The notes: generated from the letters alone by a model not told the origin. DNA of 64,000 nucleotides from Nostoc sp. NMS9 (GCF_017114995.1 NZ_JABXKL010000039.1:62001-126000), one strand, 5' to 3'; shown: positions 45,577-55,490, numbered from the stretch's first letter. A program made the numbers and translations.

Positions 45577-45662
45577 AAATTATGTAGTTAAAAGTGAGGA
45601 ATGGGGAGTTAATGAAATATTACTAATTCCCAACTTTACTACCAACTACCAATTTCTAACTC

Positions 45663-46160
45663 CTAACTCCTAACTCTTAAATGATCTATCAAAGCTTGTA
45701 AGCCCAATAAGTAACTTTGAACGCCAAAACCACTTATTTGCCCGATCGCAACTGGGGCGATATATGAATGATGGCGAAATTCTTCCCGACGGTAAATATT
45801 ACTCAGATGTACTTCCACTGTGGGCAAGTTAACAGCAGCGATCGCATCTCGTAATGCCACACTTGTGTGGGTATACGCTCCTGCATTAATCAGAATTCCC
45901 TGATGCTGCCCTAACGCGCCATGAATAGTATCTACCAAAATTCCTTCATGATTTGACTGCAAAGGAAAAACTTTCGCCTGTAATTTGAATGCTTCTTCTT
46001 CTAACAGGCGGTTAATTTCAGCTAGTGTCAACGAACCATAAATTCCTGGTTCTCGCTGTCCTAGCAAATTTAAGTTTGGCCCATGCAGTGCCAGAATACT
46101 TAAGGGTTGCAACGTTGAATTTACCACTTTGGGATTAGTGGCGACGGCGCGAGCGATCAT
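45663..46160 (-). CDS. aroQ: 3-dehydroquinate dehydratase, type II
   Basis: The enzyme dehydrates 3-dehydroquinate in the shikimate pathway. The 165-residue protein has the type II signature [21 protein letters not shown] (Tyr in GIYG is catalytic), [29 protein letters not shown] and [17 protein letters not shown]. It carries an extra 20-residue N-terminus. Its start overlaps the 3' end of a 46-codon gene by 26 bp, which suggests translational coupling. Confidence 0.95.
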   Translation of the reverse strand: MIARAVATNPKVVNSTLQPLSILALHGPNLNLLGQREPGIYGSLTLAEINRLLEEEAFKLQAKVFPLQSNHEGILVDTIHGALGQHQGILINAGAYTHTSVALRDAIAAVNLPTVEVHLSNIYRREEFRHHSYIAPVAIGQISGFGVQSYLLGLQALIDHLRVRS

Positions 46161-46275
46161 TCACAGGAATCGGAATCAGTTCCGGTTCCGGTTCAGCCTC
46201 TGGCCCTAATAGGCTTTCGATTAGCCTACGAGCTAATTCCTTAAGCTTTTCCAGCACCTTTTCTATATAGTCCAT
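46135..46275 (-). CDS. Small protein overlapping the aroQ start
   Basis: This 46-codon gene starts at an ATG with a good AGGAG site 9 bases upstream. The product, [20 protein letters not shown]..., has an amphipathic helix (residues 1-23), then [17 protein letters not shown] and a basic end RSRRRH. It ends inside aroQ (26-bp overlap, different frame). Its composition and ribosome site suggest that it is real; its function is unknown. Confidence 0.6.
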   Translation of the reverse strand: MDYIEKVLEKLKELARRLIESLLGPEAEPEPELIPIPVNDRSRRRH

Positions 46276-46696
46276 GAACTGATCGCTCCTGAGATACTAC
46301 CTCAATTTTTGATTAACAGGTACGCAGAAAATGACATATTTTCGCACCTCTGGCTTCCAATCGGGCTGATACACAATCCCGCATTTGGGACATAAGCCAC
46401 TTCTAAAATTTAGCGTTGTGTTTTCCCTTACTTTTTAGAGTATCACACTTGAACCTACTGAACTGTATCCTATCAAGGATGGATATCAAGGGTCAAGAGT
46501 TAAAAATCGGACTTTAGATAGACTATTGAGTAAGAATTTTAGATTTTAGATTTAGATAATTTTAGGGTTCATACCTCGTCCATTATGGGCGAAATAAATC
46601 TAAAAGACGCTCCTTATCCCAAGGGGAGACGCTTACGCGAACGTCGCTAACGCTACGCTAGCGTAAATCTAAAATCCAAAATTAGCTGACTTGTCA
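46276..46696. other. Spacer between topA and the aroQ unit
   Basis: There is no gene. At 46600-46665 there is a mosaic of small dispersed repeats (AAGGGGAGACGC, TTACGCGAACGTCGC, GCTAACGCTACGCTAGCG). A TTTTAGATTTAGATAATTTT run flanks it. Confidence 0.5.
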
Positions 46697-49348
46697 CTAG
46701 CCTTCTGTGCCCTTTTTCTTTGCAGCGGTTGTTGATGATTTAGCAGTTGACTTAGATTTGGAACTCGTTGATTTACTCGTTTTGCGAGTCGATTTTCCGG
46801 TCGATGCCTTAGCTGCCAACAAGTTCAGCGCCGCCGCCAGGGTTACATCTTCTACCGTTTGACCTTCTGGGATACTTACATTAGTTTTGCCATGCTTGAT
46901 GTAAGGGCCATAAGGACCATCGTAGATGTTAATTGTTTCCCCGTCCTCTGGATGCGTACCCAATTCGCGCAAGGCTGCTTTGGACTTGCTGTTAGTGGAA
47001 CTGCGTCCCTTTTTTGGTTCGGATAACAATTCCAACGCACGTTCTAAGCTAATTGTCAACACATTGTCAGCAGCTTTCAGAGAGCGGTAGTCTTTCCCCT
47101 CCTTACCCTGGTCATGAACCACATAAGGACCAAAGCGTCCCAAACTTGCTTGGATTTTGCCGCCAGTAACTGGATGAACTCCTAATGTCCGGGGTAGTGC
47201 CAACAGACCAACAGCCATTTCCAGGGTCACGGTTTCTGGGGTGACACCTTTGAGTAGGGAGGCTTGTTTCGGTTTGGGGTTTTCGTCGGTTTTGTCACCC
47301 AATTGGACATAAGGCCCGTAAGCACCAATTTTTACATAAATTGGTTCGCCAGTTTCGGGATGGCGGCCTACCTGGTCAGGACCTGTGATTTTTTGCCGCA
47401 GCAATACTTCTACCTGTTTGGGGTCGAGGTCAGCTGGCGTTAGGTCTTTGGGAATTGAAGCGGTGATAACTCCTTCACCATTTTCGACTTCAATATAAGG
47501 GCCATATTTACCAATGCGGACTTTGGCATCTAAATTTTCCAGTTCTACAGTCCTAGCTTTGGTAGCATCAATTTGACTTTCCTGCTCTTTTACCAGCGTT
47601 TCCAGTCCTTTATCTCCCAGATAGAATTTCTGCAAGTAGGGCAGCCATTTCGCTTCACCTGTGGCAATGTCATCAAGGGTTTGCTCCATCTTCGAGGTAA
47701 AACTAGGATCAACGATGTCCGGGAAATGTTTTTCCAGCAAGTCGGTGACCGCGAAAGCGGTGAAGGTGGGAATGAGAGCGTTAGTCACCAAATGAGCATA
47801 ACCCTTGTCGATGATCGTGCCAATGATGCTGGCGTAGGTACTGGGACGACCAATACCTTCGCTTTCTAAGGTTTTCACCAAAGAAGCTTCGGTGTATCTA
47901 GCTGGCGGTTGGGTTTCGTGCCCAACTGCTTCCAGTTCTGTACAATTTGGATGATCTCCCACTTTCAGGTTCGGCAAAATTACTTCCTGGTCTTCCAGTG
48001 CTGCTTCTGGGTCGTCTGACCCTTCAACGTATGCACGTAAGTATCCTGGAAATTCAATCCGTTTGCCAGAAGAACGAAATCCAGCATCCTCCACTTGCAA
48101 TTGCACGGTAATTTGAGTTTGGCGGGAATCAGCCATTTGACAAGCGACAGTCCGCTTCCAAATTAAATCATAAACGGCAAGTTCCCGACCACCCAAACCA
48201 GTTTCTTGGGGGGTGCGGAAGCTGCTACCTGCTGGACGAATTGCTTCGTGCGCCTCTTGTGCGCCTTTGGATTTGGTGGTGTATTGCCGGGGTTGGGGAC
48301 TGAGGTATTGTTGACCGTAAAGCTTTTCTACACAACTCCGAGCAGCTGCGATCGCTTGATCTGACAAATGCACCGAATCTGTCCGCATATAGGTAATATA
48401 CCCCTGCTCGTACAAATTCTGGGCAACCCGCATCGTGTCACGGGCTGAGAGGCGCAGTTTCCGGTTAGATTCTTGTTGCAACGTCGAGGTGGTGAACGGT
48501 GGCGACGGTTTGCGCGTCACTGGGCCTTCCTCGATGTCGTTAACACTCCAGGTTTTACCAGTTAGGCGTTCTTTGAGCGCTACCGCTTGTTCTTCGTTGA
48601 GCAGCAAGACATTACGACCTGCGGTAATTTGTCCAGTCGTGGCGTCAAAATCACTGCCGTTAGCGATTTTGGTTCCTGCCAATGTTACCAATTGGGCACC
48701 AAAGGGGGTTTTTTCCTTGGACAAACTAGCTTTCAAATCCCAGTACGTACCCTCATGGAAGGCGCGGCGTTGGCGTTCCCTAGTGACTAAAAGCCGCACA
48801 GCTACAGATTGCACTCGCCCAGCAGATAATCCCCAGGCGATTTTTTTCCATAGCAAGGGAGACAGGGTATAGCCGACTAGCCGATCTAAAATCCGCCGGG
48901 TTTCTTGGGCGCGAACCAACTGCTCATCGATATTGCGGCAGTTTTTCAGAGCTTTTTTAATCGCCTCTTGGGTAATTTCGTGAAATACCATCCGCTTAGT
49001 CGGAACTTTCGGCTTCAGCAATTGGTATAAATGCCAACTAATGCTTTCACCTTCCCGGTCTTCGTCCGTTGCCAGAATCAGTTCATCTACATCCTTGAGG
49101 GCATCTTTGAGCTGGGTAACAATTTTCTTTTTGTCTTTCGGGACAACATATACCGGTTCAAAGTCGGCGTCCACATTTACCCCTAGCTGCGCCCATGTTT
49201 CCCCCTTGACGGCAGCGGGAATTTCACTAGCCGACTGGGGTAGGTCACGCACATGACCCATAGACGCCTCCACCCGATAGCCTGATGGCAGGTAGTTGCG
49301 AATGGTACGAGCTTTGGTTGGAGATTCGACGATGACGAGGGTTGACAT
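46697..49348 (-). CDS. topA: DNA topoisomerase I
   Basis: This type IA topoisomerase relaxes negative supercoils. The 883-residue protein has the TOPRIM opening [19 protein letters not shown] with [15 protein letters not shown], the active-site region [13 protein letters not shown] (Tyr about residue 320) and three C-terminal repeats in place of zinc fingers ([20 protein letters not shown]..., [20 protein letters not shown]..., [20 protein letters not shown]...), as in other cyanobacteria. A Lys/Ser/Thr-rich tail (about 35 residues) ends the protein. Confidence 0.97.
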   Translation of the reverse strand: MSTLVIVESPTKARTIRNYLPSGYRVEASMGHVRDLPQSASEIPAAVKGETWAQLGVNVDADFEPVYVVPKDKKKIVTQLKDALKDVDELILATDEDREGESISWHLYQLLKPKVPTKRMVFHEITQEAIKKALKNCRNIDEQLVRAQETRRILDRLVGYTLSPLLWKKIAWGLSAGRVQSVAVRLLVTRERQRRAFHEGTYWDLKASLSKEKTPFGAQLVTLAGTKIANGSDFDATTGQITAGRNVLLLNEEQAVALKERLTGKTWSVNDIEEGPVTRKPSPPFTTSTLQQESNRKLRLSARDTMRVAQNLYEQGYITYMRTDSVHLSDQAIAAARSCVEKLYGQQYLSPQPRQYTTKSKGAQEAHEAIRPAGSSFRTPQETGLGGRELAVYDLIWKRTVACQMADSRQTQITVQLQVEDAGFRSSGKRIEFPGYLRAYVEGSDDPEAALEDQEVILPNLKVGDHPNCTELEAVGHETQPPARYTEASLVKTLESEGIGRPSTYASIIGTIIDKGYAHLVTNALIPTFTAFAVTDLLEKHFPDIVDPSFTSKMEQTLDDIATGEAKWLPYLQKFYLGDKGLETLVKEQESQIDATKARTVELENLDAKVRIGKYGPYIEVENGEGVITASIPKDLTPADLDPKQVEVLLRQKITGPDQVGRHPETGEPIYVKIGAYGPYVQLGDKTDENPKPKQASLLKGVTPETVTLEMAVGLLALPRTLGVHPVTGGKIQASLGRFGPYVVHDQGKEGKDYRSLKAADNVLTISLERALELLSEPKKGRSSTNSKSKAALRELGTHPEDGETINIYDGPYGPYIKHGKTNVSIPEGQTVEDVTLAAALNLLAAKASTGKSTRKTSKSTSSKSKSTAKSSTTAAKKKGTEG

Positions 49349-49621
49349 GGAAATTTCAATAAAAAGAAGAGCTACTAAGCTAAACAGTCAAATTGAAGTA
49401 ACTTTTGCAAATTGTCAAGATAAATGGTCACGCTTAGGGCGGTGATTTAATCCTCACATAAACTGCCTGCTTGGGAGAAAATCCGCTGAACTTAATGCCC
49501 AGTCTGTCCCAGAGGATAAATGAGGGTACGCTGGGTCTGAATTTCCAGCTATTTCAATCTTTAACTTATCTAACGCATAATTGGCGACTACAGTTTTCAA
49601 AATATTCTTTAATTGGGGAAT

Positions 49622-49755
49622 TGGGCATGGGGCATGGGGCATGGAGAGTGGGGAGCAGGGGAGCGGGGGAGCAGAGGAGAAGTAAGTTGCAGTAAGTTTT
49701 TCCCCTCTGCCCCCTTCCCCCTGCCCCTCTGCCTCTTCTCCATGCCCCACTCTAA
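49622..49755. repeat. Long imperfect inverted repeat of purine/pyrimidine runs
   Basis: GGGGCATGG / GGAGAGTGGGGAGCAGGGG on the left pairs loosely with CCCCTGCCCCTCTGCC and CCATGCCCCACTC on the right around AGTAAGTTGCAGTAAG. It belongs to the family seen at 3116-3190 and 26098-26175. An open frame through it (from 49613) is a by-product. Confidence 0.65.
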
Positions 49756-49834
49756 TAGAGCTTGTGCCAAAATTAAATCAAACTTGAGAGCAAAAGCGAA
49801 GTGGGGTTTGTACCCATGTCAGGAAAGCAAAACT

Positions 49835-50128
49835 ATGCGACCAATTCGTCAGGGTGATGTGATCTTACTACCTGTGCAGCAGATTGAAGGACAAAAAATA
49901 CCTGATTTAACTTTGGCAGAAGGCGAAGTTACGGGTCATAAACATCGTATTACTGAGGGCAAGGCGGAATTATCTGAAAAAGATGGCACAATTTATTTAC
50001 GTGTTTTTTCAGAGTCGGCATTGCTAGCTCATGAGGAGCATAAAGCTATTTCTATTCCCCAAGGTGACTGGATGGTGAAAATTCAGCGAGAATATCAGCC
50101 TGAAGGTTGGCGTTATGTCGCTGATTGA
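49835..50128 (+). CDS. Small protein of the DUF6745 gene pair
   Basis: From the ATG at 49835 (AGGA site 12 bases upstream) the protein has 97 residues: MRPIRQGDVILLPVQQIEGQ, GEVTGHKHRI, HEEHKAISIPQGDWMV and QREYQPEGWRYVAD. A similar small protein with QGDV, TGHxH and REYxP is known to me next to DUF6745 genes in other bacteria, but no function is established. It overlaps the next gene by 14 bp. The longer open frame to 49613 runs through a dispersed repeat. Confidence 0.75.
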   Translation: MRPIRQGDVILLPVQQIEGQKIPDLTLAEGEVTGHKHRITEGKAELSEKDGTIYLRVFSESALLAHEEHKAISIPQGDWMVKIQREYQPEGWRYVAD

Positions 50129-51143
50129 AAAGTTAACGCCTGAGCAAGAGGCTTTGATTCCAGTTTATCGGGACAAGTGGAGAGCGATCGCGCTTTCAAC
50201 TGAGCGGATTGATAGAGAGAAAGCGGCGGAAGCTGTAAAAACTGCTTATGCTATTATTAGTGAGCCAGAGCCTACAATAATTTTCTGTGATAGTCCTTAT
50301 GCATCTCTTTGCCTCGATATTGATCTTCAACTAAAATCCAAAAATGAAAAACTTTATCTTGATATAGAGTGCCTACTATTCGCTCAGTTAGCAGAACAAT
50401 TAGGTTACGACATTTTATATGTATTAGATCAAAGATTAAATATTCATAGAATTAATCAAATAGAATTTGAGTTGGGAGTCTTACTAGAGAGAGAATTTCA
50501 AATAAATCCCTTAAAGTTTTTTGAAGATGGTAGCGTCAGATTAGACTGTTTGCTACGTCCATATAGTCTTTTTGAGTATTGTATTTATGTATTAAAATGC
50601 GATTATAATCAAGAAATATGGAAAATTTTACAAAATATATACAAGCATTGTGGTCGTATTTTTGCTTGTGATAATGTTTGTATGATATGCGATCGCCCCA
50701 CAAAATTATCTTTTGACAATCAAAATCGCCTCCACGCTGAAGGCGAACCCGCCATTGAATTTACCGATGGATATAGCGTCTACTCCTACCACGGCGTAAC
50801 CTTGCCTGAAAAATACGGTAAAATCCACCCTCAGCAATGGCAATCTCAATGGCTTTTAACAGAAGAAAACGCCGAACTACGCCGAGTGTTAATTCAGGGT
50901 ATTGGTTACGCCAGAATTTGCCAAGAACTACAAGCTATTGAATTAGATAATTGGCAAGAATATACACTATTAAAAATTGATAACAATGTAGATATCGAGC
51001 CGATTTATTTATTAAAAATGACTTGCCCTAGCACAAGCTTTATTCATGCCTTGCGAGTTCCACCAAGTATGAACTCAGCGCGTGAAGCGATTAGCTGGGT
51101 TAATTGGGAAATAGATCCAGAAGAATTTGGTGTGCAAACTTAA
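50115..51143 (+). CDS. DUF6745 domain protein
   Basis: The 342-residue protein begins SLIEKLTPEQEALIPVYRDK, typical of DUF6745 proteins, and ends with the characteristic CPSTSFIHALRVPPSMNSAR and EAISWVNW. The C-terminal half carries a W/Y-rich EFTDGYSVYSYHGVTLPEKY motif. No catalytic motif is evident. It is translated together with the preceding 97-codon gene (14-bp overlap). The recurrence of the pair in distant bacteria suggests one functional unit of unknown role. Confidence 0.8.
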   Translation: MSLIEKLTPEQEALIPVYRDKWRAIALSTERIDREKAAEAVKTAYAIISEPEPTIIFCDSPYASLCLDIDLQLKSKNEKLYLDIECLLFAQLAEQLGYDILYVLDQRLNIHRINQIEFELGVLLEREFQINPLKFFEDGSVRLDCLLRPYSLFEYCIYVLKCDYNQEIWKILQNIYKHCGRIFACDNVCMICDRPTKLSFDNQNRLHAEGEPAIEFTDGYSVYSYHGVTLPEKYGKIHPQQWQSQWLLTEENAELRRVLIQGIGYARICQELQAIELDNWQEYTLLKIDNNVDIEPIYLLKMTCPSTSFIHALRVPPSMNSAREAISWVNWEIDPEEFGVQT

Positions 51144-51175
51144 TTGCTTAAGAGACTTTCTCCATTTATAACGGG

Positions 51176-51865
51176 TTAATAACTACCCAATTTCTTAATA
51201 AAATCTCCATGTTCAGCAGACTGCAAGCCTGCTTGTAAAACCTTCAACACACCCTGCATATTACCTGCTAATAACTCCGTCGCCGCTAACCACAACCCTG
51301 GAAATACCCGACTTCGCAAAATGCCTTCATTGTCAGGTACTAATTCCAGATATTCACCCTGTTCAAGAGAAAACCAAGTCAATTTTTGGTCTAAAACTTG
51401 CCAAACAATATATTCTTTGACACCATTGCGACGATAAGCCTGTTTTTTGCCATGAAGATCAATAGCCGCACTACTAGCAGCAATTTCCACGACTAACTCT
51501 GGCGCACCTTCAATATAATCATCTTCACTCAGCCGCGTTTGACCACCTGCTTCCGGTTCAATCAACAGAACAGCATCGGGTTGAGGTTCGTTATCTAAGT
51601 CTAAACGGACGGTAGGTTCAACTCCCAACGCTACACCAGAAGTCGCAGCTTCGTAAGTACCAAGCCATGCCAAAATCCAACCATGCGGTTGACCGTGACT
51701 TCGGAAACGCAGAGCAGCAGGCATGATATAGACAATCCCTTCGGTTAACTCAGCTTTTTTCAGGTTAGGGGTGGCATTATAGCGACGCTCAAATTCATAG
51801 CGGGTGAGTTTGTCGCCATTTTCCAAAGGAGGAATTGTCCAAAGCTGGGAGGGTGTCTTCACCAT
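51176..51865 (-). CDS. Uma2 family endonuclease (DUF820)
   Basis: This 229-residue DUF820/Uma2 protein is longer than the one at 36389. Motifs include ENGDKLTRYEFERRYNATPN, GVALGVEPTVRLDLDNEPQP plus DAVLLIE, and ELVVEIAASSAAIDLHGKKQ followed by GVKEYIVWQVLDQKLTWFSL. Acidic residues in PDAVLLIE and ELVVEIA are the likely metal ligands. It converges with the DUF6745 gene; the role is unknown. Confidence 0.9.
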   Translation of the reverse strand: MVKTPSQLWTIPPLENGDKLTRYEFERRYNATPNLKKAELTEGIVYIMPAALRFRSHGQPHGWILAWLGTYEAATSGVALGVEPTVRLDLDNEPQPDAVLLIEPEAGGQTRLSEDDYIEGAPELVVEIAASSAAIDLHGKKQAYRRNGVKEYIVWQVLDQKLTWFSLEQGEYLELVPDNEGILRSRVFPGLWLAATELLAGNMQGVLKVLQAGLQSAEHGDFIKKLGSY

Positions 51866-52317
51866 AATTGTTGTACTGAAAATGAGCTTGTGTACATCCT
51901 AGCGAATTAAGTAAAAACGCAATTGACTAGGGAATGAGAGATTAATCAACAAATTTACTTGAATATTAAGATTTTTTTACAAAATCACCAGCAATATTGT
52001 TTAAATTGATAGCTGCATCCCAAGCAGTAAATAGGTTTCAGCTATATCACCTCCCCTAAAACCCGCAACAAACCTTATTTTTTTTCAGCCAGCAGGTTTG
52101 AGAAAATCAGAAACGATTTAATAATCAAGCACTTATAAGTAAATGGGCTGAATTAAAGATAATACCTCTCTCCAAACCTCTCCCCTTCCCTGCTAAGGGC
52201 ACGCTGGGCGATGCCTACGGCGGTAAACTACGCACCGAAGGGGTTGATGGTAAGCTCTATCTTATATTTTTTACGCCCACTTACTTAGTTATTTGAGTTT
52301 AAAAGGGAGACACAAAC
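51866..52317. other. Divergent spacer upstream of chlB
   Basis: The region has no frame. A piece of small dispersed repeat (GGCGATGCCTACGGCGG) lies at about 52207-52230. A GGGAG ribosome site (52305-52309) precedes the chlB ATG by 8 bases. The promoter is not assigned. Confidence 0.45.
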
Positions 52318-53844
52318 ATGAAATTGGCTTACTGGATGTATGCTGGCCCAGCCCACATCGGCACTCTGCGAATCGCTAGTTCTTTTAAAAATGTTCATGC
52401 GATCATGCACGCCCCCATTGGCGATGACTACTTTAACGTCATGCGCTCTATGCTATCGCGGGAGAGGGATTTTACTCCGGTGACAACCAGTGTCGTCGAT
52501 CGCAACGTTCTAGCACGCGGCTCCCAAGAGAAGGTGGTAGATAACATCGTCCGCAAGGATGCCGAGGAACACCCAGATTTGATTGTGTTAACTCCCACCT
52601 GCACCTCTAGCATTTTGCAAGAGGATTTGCACAACTTTGTCGAACGGGCGCAGTTGGAAGCAAAAGGAGATGTCATGCTGGCGGATGTGAACCACTACCG
52701 CTACAACGAACTGCAAGCTGCCGATCGCACTCTCGATCAAATTGTCCAATACTACATTGAAAAAGCCCGGAAGCGCGGCGAATTGGCTGAGGGCAAAACA
52801 GCAAAGCCCTCGGTTAACATTATCGGTACTACTACCCTCGGTTTCCACAACAATCACGACTGCACCGAACTCAAACGGCTGATGGCTGACTTGGGAATTG
52901 AGGTAAATACCTTAATTCCCGAAGGTGCTTCGGTGAACGACTTGAAAAAGATGTCCAAAGCCTGGTTTAACTTAGTGCCTTACCGTGAACTCGGTTTGAC
53001 CACAGCTCGTTACCTAAAAGAACAATTTGGCACACCTTATATAGACATTACTCCAATGGGTGTAGTGGAAACTGCCCGTTGTATTCGCAAGATTCAGCAG
53101 GTAATTAATGCTCAAGGTGCAGAAGTTGACTACGAAGACTTCATCAATGAGCAAACCCTCCATGTCTCTCAGGCTGCTTGGTTCTCCCGCTCGATTGACT
53201 GTCAAAACTTGACTGGCAAAAAAGCTGTGGTGTTTGGTGATAATACCCATGCTGCTGCCATTACCAAGATTCTGGCGCGAGAAATGGGGATTCATGTTGT
53301 TTGGGCTGGAACCTACTGTAAATATGATGCAGATTGGTTCCGCGAACAGGTTAGCGAGTATTGTGATGAAGTGCTAATTTCCGAAGATCATGGTGCAATT
53401 GGAGATGCGATCGCTCGTGTCGAACCCTCTGCCATTTTTGGCACTCAAATGGAACGCCACGTTGGTAAGCGCTTGGATATTCCTTGTGGCGTAATTGCTG
53501 CACCCATCCACGTCCAAAACTTCCCCATTGGTTACAAACCATTTATGGGTTACGAAGGCACGAATCAGATTACAGATTTGATCTACAATTCCTTCACTTT
53601 GGGAATGGAAGATCACCTATTAGAAATCTTCGGTGGTCATGATACCAAAGAAGTTATTACTAGAGGAATTTCTGCTGATTCTGATTTGAATTGGACAAAA
53701 GATGGTCAAGCAGAATTGAATAAGATTCCGGGATTTGTTCGCGGAAAAGTGAAGCGTAATACTGAGAAATTCGCGCGCGATCGCGGTTTCAAAGAAATCA
53801 ATGCTGAGGTCTTATACGCCGCGAAGGAAGCTGTCGGGGCTTAA
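52318..53844 (+). CDS. chlB: Light-independent protochlorophyllide reductase subunit B
   Basis: ChlB with ChlN forms the catalytic part of the dark-operative, nitrogenase-like protochlorophyllide reductase; ChlL is the reductase. The 508-residue protein is full length: [20 protein letters not shown], Asp36 (the unusual [4Fe-4S] ligand) in [21 protein letters not shown] and the C-terminal helical tail ending [12 protein letters not shown]. chlN and chlL are not in the window. Two degraded copies of its 3' end lie downstream (see findings). Confidence 0.98.
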   Translation: MKLAYWMYAGPAHIGTLRIASSFKNVHAIMHAPIGDDYFNVMRSMLSRERDFTPVTTSVVDRNVLARGSQEKVVDNIVRKDAEEHPDLIVLTPTCTSSILQEDLHNFVERAQLEAKGDVMLADVNHYRYNELQAADRTLDQIVQYYIEKARKRGELAEGKTAKPSVNIIGTTTLGFHNNHDCTELKRLMADLGIEVNTLIPEGASVNDLKKMSKAWFNLVPYRELGLTTARYLKEQFGTPYIDITPMGVVETARCIRKIQQVINAQGAEVDYEDFINEQTLHVSQAAWFSRSIDCQNLTGKKAVVFGDNTHAAAITKILAREMGIHVVWAGTYCKYDADWFREQVSEYCDEVLISEDHGAIGDAIARVEPSAIFGTQMERHVGKRLDIPCGVIAAPIHVQNFPIGYKPFMGYEGTNQITDLIYNSFTLGMEDHLLEIFGGHDTKEVITRGISADSDLNWTKDGQAELNKIPGFVRGKVKRNTEKFARDRGFKEINAEVLYAAKEAVGA

Positions 53845-53889
53845 TGATAATTTAGTTATCAGCTATAAAACTGATAGCTAGAATTCCAT

Positions 53890-53921
53890 AGAAGAGTGTT
53901 TCTTTTAAAGAACACTCTTCT
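53890..53921 (+). terminator. Terminator of chlB
   Basis: The perfect 11-bp arms AGAAGAGTGTT (53890-53900) and AACACTCTTCT (53911-53921) lie 45 bp after the chlB stop. Confidence 0.75.
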
Positions 53922-53977
53922 GCTTATTATGAAATAAATTTTTTTGCACAAACTAATTTATTAAAAATGGTGTATTT

Positions 53978-54268
53978 ATGAACAACAATCAATTATCCAG
54001 CAGATTTAACGAAAATAGACTGTATACCAGATTAGTTACTACACTCAAGATACTTCAGTTTGTCGGCTTTTTTATTGTAGTCATTTTTTTTATTGTAATA
54101 TTTTCAATATTTGGTCGAGCTTTAAGTTTTGGTGGAACTAATATATTTATTCTCTTACCTTTAATTTATGTGATTATTCCCTGTATTATTATATATATTC
54201 TTACAGCAGCTTTAATAGCAATCATTGACCTTTTAAGCCGCATAGAACGGAATACAAGGTCTGAATAA
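53978..54268 (+). CDS. Small two-TM hypothetical protein
   Basis: The 96-residue protein has two long hydrophobic stretches (LQFVGFFIVVIFFIVIFSIF and IFILLPLIYVIIPCIIIYIL) with a polar N-terminus and a basic, acidic C-terminus. I know no family. It lies alone between the chlB terminator and the second copy of the chlB 3' end. Low GC suggests foreign or fast-changing DNA. Confidence 0.6.
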   Translation: MNNNQLSSRFNENRLYTRLVTTLKILQFVGFFIVVIFFIVIFSIFGRALSFGGTNIFILLPLIYVIIPCIIIYILTAALIAIIDLLSRIERNTRSE

Positions 54269-54373
54269 TAACTGAGGAAAATCATACATTGAAAGGGTTT
54301 TGTTGAGGAAAACGTGCTGTTACAATGTCCCCAAACTGTAAAGAACGAACAGAAGATAAATCTATTGGAGCAT
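54269..54373. other. Spacer before the second chlB tail
   Basis: Nothing recognisable is seen in this short AT-rich stretch. Confidence 0.3.
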
Positions 54374-54456
54374 CAAGAAATTTGCCTGCGATCGCGGTTT
54401 CAAGGAAATTAATGCTGAGGTATTGTACGCCGCCAAGGAAGCTGTCGGAGCTTAGT
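54374..54456 (+). pseudogene. Second copy of the chlB 3' end
   Basis: The frame reads [20 protein letters not shown] plus KEAVGA and a TAG stop. The matching part of chlB reads [20 protein letters not shown] plus KEAVGA. Within this block most base differences are at synonymous third positions. It therefore comes from a chlB allele that had diverged under selection before it became a fragment. Confidence 0.85.
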
Positions 54457-54619
54457 TTAGAGTTTAATTGAGAAGATTGAGGGGTGAGGAGTTATGTATA
54501 TTCTTTACCCCCATTTTTTTGCTTTAGTGGTAAAAATTAAATTATGAGATATCATAGATTTAATATTAATTTTTATATATTATTTCTTTCAATAACTATT
54601 TAAAATAACTAAATTAAAT

Positions 54620-55006
54620 ATGATCGATGACAAAGCGGCATTGTTTGCGGCACTGTGTCAGGCTGGTATTAAGCACAGTCCAGAAAAGGTTGTGCAGATT
54701 ACCAAGCAAGCTGATGGCAAAATCGTATTTTTAGAAGAGGGCAAAGCTGGTAGAAGAGGAAGGGGACTAGCACACATCTTAGAGAAACATCAAGAGGACT
54801 TTGCCAGACGTGGAATCTCTCAAAATGAAATCCCGGATGCTGTTATGGCTGCTGTAACAAGAGGAAAGTTTCTGGGTTATCAACGAACAATAGAACCTCG
54901 CCGGGAAATCTATGAAGTAATTTTTAATGGACAAACACAATACATAGCAGTGACGATAGGCGATAATGGTTATATAGTCGGAGCTAATCCCGCCTCGTTA
55001 CCATAA
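54620..55006 (+). CDS. Toxin-like nuclease domain protein (PBECR/EndoU-like)
   Basis: The 128-residue protein has GLAHILEKHQEDFARRGISQ with two histidines (His52, His57), then IPDAVMAAVTRGKFLGYQRT, REIYEVIFNGQTQYIAVTIG and NGYIVGANPA. This layout resembles the small RNase-like domains found at the C-terminus of polymorphic toxins and in phage (PBECR-type). It stands free and is followed after 17 bp by an immunity-like gene. The assignment is by layout, with moderate certainty. Confidence 0.6.
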   Translation: MIDDKAALFAALCQAGIKHSPEKVVQITKQADGKIVFLEEGKAGRRGRGLAHILEKHQEDFARRGISQNEIPDAVMAAVTRGKFLGYQRTIEPRREIYEVIFNGQTQYIAVTIGDNGYIVGANPASLP

Positions 55007-55022
55007 TTTCACCTGAATAGCT

Positions 55023-55490
55023 ATGGCAGTAAAGATAAAACTAATGGCTGATTATGGGTGCGATCCTTTATGGTGGGCAGATGCTGATAAAGTTGGTAAT
55101 ATCGATCCAGCAAGACTGCCCCTCAGTCAAGAAACCATTAGCCATTTGAGAAAATGGGCATCTGCTTACAATGAAACATTAAATTGGCAAGATCCTGCTA
55201 ATTCACCAGATTTGAGTGCAGAAGCTGAAGCGGCTTTTGAAGAACAAGGAATTAGTCTATGGAAGCAACTGCAAACAGAACTCGCGCCTAATTATCAAGT
55301 TGTTTATTTCAGTGAGCCATTAGGCAAGGTTTTAACTCATCCTAGTGAATTAGAAGTTTTACGTCCTATTCAGCAACGAGCTAGTACAGCACCTAGAAAA
55401 TTAATTGCGATCGGGGCATTAAAAAGATATACCAAACTGAGGTCTTATACGCCGAGAAGAAAGCTATCAGGACATAGTTTCAGGGCTTAA
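55023..55490 (+). CDS. Immunity-like protein with a tail derived from chlB
   Basis: The 155-residue protein begins VKIKLMADYGCDPLWWADAD and contains LPLSQETISHLRKWASAYNE, LSAEAEAAFEEQGISLWKQL and YFSEPLGKVLTHPSELEVL, an acidic Trp-rich protein type common next to toxin genes. The natural family end is close to LTHPSELEVL. About 40 further residues follow. Of these, the last 29 or so (from bases 55405 on) are encoded by a diverged copy of the chlB 3' end in another frame. Confidence 0.65.
   Translation: MAVKIKLMADYGCDPLWWADADKVGNIDPARLPLSQETISHLRKWASAYNETLNWQDPANSPDLSAEAEAAFEEQGISLWKQLQTELAPNYQVVYFSEPLGKVLTHPSELEVLRPIQQRASTAPRKLIAIGALKRYTKLRSYTPRRKLSGHSFRA
55405..55475 (+). pseudogene. Third, diverged copy of the chlB 3' end
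   Basis: In the chlB frame the segment reads DRGIKKIYQTEVLYAEKKAI plus RT and a TAG stop, against [20 protein letters not shown] plus A in chlB, with one extra codon. An 18-base block CTGAGGTCTTATACGCCG is identical to chlB. It overlaps the end of the immunity-like gene in another frame. Confidence 0.7.

Noticed and set aside
49454-49750. Frames in the purine/pyrimidine repeat between topA and the DUF6745 pair
   Set aside because: Their sequence is low-complexity and repeat-derived; the real gene starts at 49835.
54269-54456. Second complete chlB or chlN gene downstream of chlB
   Set aside because: Only the last 26 or so codons are present; the upstream sequence has no chlB-like frame.
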